A stretch of 64,000 nucleotides of DNA, from the NCBI GenBank assembly GCA_947630725.1, contig CANRIS010000006.1, positions 48,674 to 112,673 of the forward strand. Reading direction: 5' to 3'. This DNA is from an uncultured Clostridia bacterium. GTDB lineage: Bacteria > Bacillota > Clostridia > Lachnospirales > CAG-274. The stretch's first letter is position 1; every line of letters begins with the position of its first letter. Both the position numbers and the translations under genes were made by a program. Shown piece by piece: positions 60,375 through 64,000 of the stretch. The notes below the pieces were generated by a model, which had not been told where the DNA came from, ran no database searches, and saw only the letters and a list, made by a program, of their open reading frames with translations.

Positions 60375-61463
60375 TCACATCACCTCATAATCAAGGAGTA
60401 CGTCTCCGTCAAGCAGCCTTACGACAGGCTCCGACAGCCTCAGACAGTCCTTCGCAAGCTCTGCGCCCTCGCCGCCTACGGGAGTTTTTGCATTTCTCCC
60501 GCCAAATATCTTGGGAGCCACAAAAACTAAAAGTCTGTTGCACAGTCCTTCTTTCATAAGGGAATAGTCAAGCTCGCCGCCGCCCTCCGCAAGTATGCTG
60601 TCTATGCCCATACTTCCCAGTTTTTTATACAAATCTGCCAGATCTGTTCTGCCGTCTTTGTTTTTTGTGACTATGACCTTTACTCCTCTTTTTTCGAGAG
60701 CGCTTATTTTTTCGCTGTCCTGTGACACCGTTGCGGCGATAGTCTCAAACTGCCCTGCCGTTTTTACAAGCCTGCTTTCAAGCGGCAGTCTCAGGGATGA
60801 GTCGCACACTATCCTAACGGGGCTTTTTCTGTTTTCTATGCGGCAGTTAAGCATGGGATCGTCCTTCAGAACGGTATTTATGCCTACCATAATACCTCTG
60901 TATGTCCCTCTCAGCTCGTGAACATATCTTCGGGAGGCTTCTCCGCTGATCCATTTTGAATCGCCTGTGCGGGTGGCGATCTTTCCGTCAGCCGTCATAG
61001 CGTATTTGCAGACCGTGTAGGGGATCCTGTTTTTTATATAGTGAAAAAAATGCCTGTTTATGCTGTCGCATTCCTCTTTGAGTATCCCTCGGTGTACCTC
61101 TATGCCGTTTTTTTTCAGAATATCATAGCCGCCGCCGTTGACCGCAGGATTCGGGTCGTCGGAGCCTGCAAAAACTCTCTTTATGCCCCGTTTTATTATA
61201 GCGTCCGTACAGGGGGGCTGTTTTCCGTGGTGACAGCAGGGTTCAAGCGTCACATAGAGATCGGCTCCGTGACAGTCCTCCTTAAGATTTTCAAAAGCGT
61301 CCCTTTCGGCGTGCAGCTCTCCGTAGCTGTGGTGCCACCCCTCCGAAATGATCCTGCCGTCCTTTACGATAACGGCTCCAACCATAGGATTGGGGTTGAC
61401 AAATCCTCTGCCGAGAACCGCCAACTCCAGCGCTCTTTTCATATATTTTTCGTGCTCGTTCAT
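60375..61463 (-). CDS. ribD: Bifunctional riboflavin deaminase/reductase
   Basis: A 362-residue enzyme. The N-terminal deaminase has zinc motifs HAERDAF and TLEPCCHHGKQPPC; the C-terminal reductase has KYAMTADGKIATRTGDSKWIS and LAEGGGELDYSL. First gene of the riboflavin operon. ATG 61463 follows GGAGGGAACGACTT; an open frame to 61547 would run through the riboswitch terminator and is rejected. Confidence 0.95.
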   Translation of the reverse strand: MNEHEKYMKRALELAVLGRGFVNPNPMVGAVIVKDGRIISEGWHHSYGELHAERDAFENLKEDCHGADLYVTLEPCCHHGKQPPCTDAIIKRGIKRVFAGSDDPNPAVNGGGYDILKKNGIEVHRGILKEECDSINRHFFHYIKNRIPYTVCKYAMTADGKIATRTGDSKWISGEASRRYVHELRGTYRGIMVGINTVLKDDPMLNCRIENRKSPVRIVCDSSLRLPLESRLVKTAGQFETIAATVSQDSEKISALEKRGVKVIVTKNKDGRTDLADLYKKLGSMGIDSILAEGGGELDYSLMKEGLCNRLLVFVAPKIFGGRNAKTPVGGEGAELAKDCLRLSEPVVRLLDGDVLLDYEVM

Positions 61464-61512
61464 AAGTCGTTCCCTCCGCCGCAGTATTTCAGTAAAGAGC
61501 AGAAAACAAAAA

Positions 61513-61536
61513 CCCCGAGGCAAAAGCCGTTCGGGG
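61513..61536 (-). terminator. Expression-platform terminator of the FMN riboswitch
   Basis: On the minus strand CCCCGA (61531-61536) pairs with TCGGGG (61513-61518), loop ACGGCTTTTGCC, followed by TTTTTGTTTTC. It lies between the FMN aptamer and ribD and would stop transcription when FMN is bound. Confidence 0.85.
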
Positions 61537-61561
61537 AGAATAAACAAAACCGCAAAAAAAC

Positions 61562-61677
61562 GATCTTCTCACATCCGGACTATAACCGTCGGCTTCGGAA
61601 TTTCACCGAATCAGACCACTGTCTGGGTCTCGTGGGCTTTTACCACCGGCAAGGAGTTTCACCTATCCCCGAAGATC
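61562..61677 (-). promoter_or_regulatory. FMN riboswitch (RFN element)
   Basis: On the minus strand the aptamer runs from GATCTTCGGGG through AGGTGAAACTCC, CCGGTGGTAAAAGCCCACGA, TCGGTGAAATTCCGA, GCCGACGGTTATAGTC and CCGGATG to GAGAAGATC. These are the conserved blocks of the RFN element, closed by GATCTTC/GAAGATC. It controls the riboflavin operon by transcription termination at 61513-61536. Confidence 0.95.
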
Positions 61678-61717
61678 ACGGGAAAGCTACGATAACTTTC
61701 CCGACTTTTCTCACATC

Positions 61718-61746
61718 ATTATACAACAGCGCCGATAACATTTCAA
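61718..61746 (-). promoter_or_regulatory. Promoter of the riboflavin operon
   Basis: On the minus strand TTGAAA (61741-61746), 17-bp spacer, TATAAT (61718-61723). A GGGAAAG/CTTTCCC hairpin (61680-61702) lies between it and the aptamer. Confidence 0.8.
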
Positions 61747-61760
61747 TACCTATTTTAATT

Positions 61761-61783
61761 TTTTGGACTTAAGCAGTCCAAAA
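61761..61783. other. Inverted repeat between divergent promoters
   Basis: TTTTGGAC-TTAAGCA-GTCCAAAA, an 8-bp perfect stem just upstream of the riboflavin promoter. It could be a terminator remnant or an operator. Confidence 0.5.
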
Positions 61784-61787
61784 TCTT

Positions 61788-61820
61788 CAAAATAGTACGC
61801 CATAAGCTCCAAAATAGTAC
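61788..61820 (+). promoter_or_regulatory. Direct repeat, possible operator of the purine permease gene
   Basis: CAAAATAGTAC occurs at 61788-61798 and 61810-61820, 22 bp apart, and the match extends to CTYCAAAATAGTAC. It lies 43 bp upstream of the -35 box. Confidence 0.5.
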
Positions 61821-61862
61821 ATATTTGACAAATTTCATTTTATTTTTCGTAAAAATTGCAGA

Positions 61863-61891
61863 TTGATTATTTAAAAGCTTTTATATATAAT
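61863..61891 (+). promoter_or_regulatory. Promoter of the purine permease gene
   Basis: TTGATT (61863-61868), 17-bp spacer, TATAAT (61886-61891). No purine riboswitch is present in the leader. Confidence 0.65.
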
Positions 61892-61941
61892 AGAAAAGTA
61901 ACAGACAAATATTTTTATCCGATTTTTCAGAGGAGGAAATT

Positions 61942-63264
61942 ATGGAAAAAATTTTCAAACTAAGTGAACACGGAACAAATGTAAAAACGGAAATTCTTGC
62001 AGGTGTAACCACGTTTCTCGCTATGGCGTATATTCTTGCGGTAAACCCCAACTATCTGTCTGCCGCAGGAATGGACGCAGGCGCAGTTTTTACCGCAACG
62101 GCGGTGTCGGCGGCAATAGCCACATTCTGTATGGCGTTTATAGCAAACTACCCCGTAGCTCTTGCCTCGGGTATGGGTCTTAACGCATTCTTTGCCTTTA
62201 CCGTATGCGGAAGTATGGGATATTCCTACAAAGTAGCCCTTACAGCCATATTTGTGGAAGGTATAATCTTCATCATTCTGTCCTTCTTCAAATTCAGAGA
62301 GGCTCTTGTAAACAAAATCCCCGCAAACCTTAAGTACGGCATATCCACAGGTATCGGTCTCTTCATCACAATAGTTGCTTTTGAAGGCTCGGGCGTAGTC
62401 GTTCTCAACGACGCTACCATAGTAGGTATGGGCAGCTTCAAAGAGGCAGCCTTTGTTCTTTCGCTGGTGGGACTTATAATAATTGCGGCGCTTTCGCACT
62501 ACAAGGTTCCCGGCTCTATTCTTCTCGGCATAATCATTACATGGATACTTGGCATATTTGCTCAGCTTATAGGCTGGTATCAGGGCGATGTTTCTCTTAT
62601 ACCCAACCTTTCGACAGCTAAGCTTTCGGCTCCCCTGTTCTTTGATTTTGACTTTGAATTTGTCCTTAAAAATCTGCCTGCCTTTGCCATAATCGTGTTT
62701 ACCTTCCTTTATACGGATATTTTCGACACGGTAGGCACTCTTATAGGCGTTGCAAACAAGGGCAACCTTCTTGACGAAAACGGCGAGCTGCCCAACGCAA
62801 AGGGAGCGCTCCTTTCGGACGCTATCGGTACGACCATAGGCGCTTGTCTCGGTACATCTACGGTAACAAGCTATGTTGAATCCACAGTCGGCGTTGCTTC
62901 GGGCGGAAGAACAGGTCTTACGGCTGCAACAACGGCAGTCCTTTTCCTTGTATCGCTTATATTTGCGCCTATATTCCTTTCGATACCGACTTTTGCAACA
63001 ACTCCTGCCGTTGCATATGTAGGACTTCTTATGATGAGTTCGGTTAAGAAGATCGACTTTGAGAGCGATGTCGCAGACGCAGTTTCGGCATTTCTTGCCA
63101 TCGTTATAATGCCCTTTACATATTCTATAGCAAACGGTATTATGTTCGGCGTTATATCGTGGGTACTTCTTAAGATATTAACAGGCAAGATCAAGCAGAT
63201 CGCTCCCGTTATGTGGATATCTGTTGCTTTGTTTGTTATATACATAGCAATAAACGTATTCTGA
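61942..63264 (+). CDS. AzgA-type purine (adenine/guanine/hypoxanthine) permease
   Basis: A 440-residue NCS2-like permease with about 12-13 membrane segments. The AzgA/PbuG branch is indicated by VTTFLAMAYILAVNP near the N-terminus, GMGLNAFFAFTVC, the TDIFDTVGTLIGVA segment and GTSTVTSYVESTVGVASGGRTGL. It would import purine bases by proton symport. Specificity within the branch cannot be assigned. AGAGGAGG precedes the ATG. Confidence 0.92.
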   Translation: MEKIFKLSEHGTNVKTEILAGVTTFLAMAYILAVNPNYLSAAGMDAGAVFTATAVSAAIATFCMAFIANYPVALASGMGLNAFFAFTVCGSMGYSYKVALTAIFVEGIIFIILSFFKFREALVNKIPANLKYGISTGIGLFITIVAFEGSGVVVLNDATIVGMGSFKEAAFVLSLVGLIIIAALSHYKVPGSILLGIIITWILGIFAQLIGWYQGDVSLIPNLSTAKLSAPLFFDFDFEFVLKNLPAFAIIVFTFLYTDIFDTVGTLIGVANKGNLLDENGELPNAKGALLSDAIGTTIGACLGTSTVTSYVESTVGVASGGRTGLTAATTAVLFLVSLIFAPIFLSIPTFATTPAVAYVGLLMMSSVKKIDFESDVADAVSAFLAIVIMPFTYSIANGIMFGVISWVLLKILTGKIKQIAPVMWISVALFVIYIAINVF

Positions 63265-63391
63265 TACACTAACGCTTAAAAATACCTAAAAAACATATAC
63301 GATTTTTTTGGCAGTTTTCCCCGTCTTTATAAAACAAAAAGGCGGGGTTTGCTTTCGGTATGTTTTCACAGAATTTTTTGGAGGAATATTT

Positions 63392-63583
63392 ATGAAAAAA
63401 ATATTATGTATAGCCTTATCGGCTCTTATGGCTGTTTCTTATACTTCGGCAGCATATGCGGACGACTCCGCTCCCTATGTATATGAAACAGACGAATACG
63501 GCGTACAGAGGGTTCTGACCCCCATAAAGGGTATGGACGGATATTTCGTATCGGAGGTAGTAAACGGAGTTTCACATAGTTAA
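63392..63583 (+). CDS. Small secreted protein, possibly truncated
   Basis: A 63-residue product with a clear signal peptide (MKKILCIALSALMAV, cleavage after AYA near residue 23) and a 40-residue mature part (YVYETDEYGVQRVL, YFVSEVVNGVSHS). TTGGAGG precedes ATG 63392. The frame stops about 50 bp before sequence belonging to a truncated tnpV, so the original gene may have been longer and cut by that element. Function unknown. Confidence 0.55.
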   Translation: MKKILCIALSALMAVSYTSAAYADDSAPYVYETDEYGVQRVLTPIKGMDGYFVSEVVNGVSHS

Positions 63584-63599
63584 GGATACCACACCAACA

Positions 63600-63842
63600 A
63601 CCCACGCTTACAGTCATAACAATAAAAGCTCCCGCAAGCATTTTATCTGCCTGCTCGCCAAGCTCCTCCAGGTAACGGTTCAGTCTGCCTGAGAGAAGAA
63701 GTTCATTGTACGCGGCCCAGTTATTCTTCTTCAGGTAGTCACCGTGCATCCGTCCGTACCTATTTGCCGGCACTTTCTCTTTAGCCGGTATATCCAGATC
63801 GGGAAGATAGTAATCGCCGTGTTTCGTGTAAGTCAGTTCCAT
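63600..63842 (-). pseudogene. tnpV: Truncated TnpV-family transposon protein
   Basis: The N-terminal 65 or so residues match TnpV, a small protein carried by mobile elements of gut Clostridia: MELTYTKHGDYYLPDL, RYGRMHGDYLK, LLLSGRLNRYLEELGEQADKM. After ADKML the sequence leaves the family and the expected C-terminal half is missing. The frame stays open to 63426 but there it only mirrors the secreted-protein gene. ATG 63842 has GGAGG upstream, inside the loop of a perfect inverted repeat (ATAATCAAAC/GTTTGATTAT). Confidence 0.7.
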
Positions 63843-64000
63843 AATCAAACCTCCATAGTTTTGTTTGATTATATTCTACTGACAGCACGGGAAATGTGCA
63901 AAGGTGTTAAATGAGCGGACTGGTTATTTCATAGAGGCTACTCTCTCGCAAGTATTATCGAATATACCGTCTTAACAATCCGACATCCTTATTTATATTT
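63843..64000. other. Window-edge sequence upstream of the tnpV fragment
   Basis: Apart from the inverted-repeat arm at 63863-63872 I see no gene, repeat or terminator here. It probably belongs to the same mobile element as tnpV. Confidence 0.4.

Noticed and set aside
61788..61941. Purine riboswitch before the purine permease
   Set aside because: No three-way junction with the conserved loop sequences; only a direct repeat and a promoter are visible.
63426..63600. C-terminal extension of TnpV
   Set aside because: The open frame continues but leaves the family consensus and mirrors the secreted-protein gene.

Overview
The window looks like a chromosomal segment of an anaerobic, spore-forming, saccharolytic Clostridia bacterium, probably a gut Oscillospirales/Ruminococcaceae-type organism. 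The evidence is spoIIR and cwlD (endospore formation), HydG (maturase of [FeFe] hydrogenase), a reverse rubrerythrin, a dockerin-bearing GH95 fucosidase, a BspA-type leucine-rich-repeat surface protein and a TnpV fragment. No rRNA, tRNA or CRISPR array was seen. Genus-level placement is inference only.

Layout. 0-4.7 kb (minus strand): an ABC-2 type exporter operon of ATPase, a membrane-anchored 547-residue unknown and two permeases. 4.8-6.6 kb (plus): an unknown 355-residue protein translationally coupled to the CwlD amidase. 6.6-7.0 kb: a dense array of perfect hairpins. 7.0-10.5 kb (minus): a zinc ABC importer (znuACB) with a structured leader, and spoIIR. 10.8-13.2 kb (plus): an O-antigen-ligase-like membrane protein, a 155-bp structured repeat and a reverse rubrerythrin. 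13.4-23.8 kb (minus): a flavodoxin/decarboxylase-cupin pair, then the cell-shape and division cluster (DUF4321, maf, mreB, mreC, mreD, PBP2, minD, minE, rodA, mgsA, DUF1294) with no minC in it. 23.9-25.9 kb (plus): an attenuated leader, a TM1266-type regulator and hydG. 26-28.8 kb (plus): the LRR surface protein.

28.9-39.7 kb (minus) is a sugar-uptake block: EI, HPr (arginine in place of regulatory Ser46), a HAD phosphatase, a mannose-family PTS (IIA, IIB, IIC, IID) and an operon of two membrane-anchored solute-binding proteins with a histidine kinase and a NarL-type regulator, but no permeases. The regions upstream of the PTS operon and of the sensor operon carry the same array: three TGACA half-sites spaced 22 and 23 bp, plus a shared 13-mer. 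This suggests one regulator controls both. I consider this the best candidate for an undescribed circuit.

40-45 kb is an accessory-looking patch: flavin reductase/HxlR pair, tag glycosylase with a decayed second copy of its 3' end downstream, an ASCH protein, small membrane proteins, isocitrate dehydrogenase behind a possible attenuator, and a second copy of the 155-bp repeat. 45-52 kb: GH95-dockerin fucosidase divergent from a MocR-like regulator whose PLP-binding residues appear lost, then pncB. 52-57.7 kb: a DinG/XPD-like helicase with an N-terminal nuclease-like domain, and an LCP protein with a second membrane segment and a long acidic tail. 58-61.7 kb: the riboflavin operon under an FMN riboswitch. 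61.9-64 kb: a purine permease, a small secreted peptide and a truncated TnpV at the window edge.
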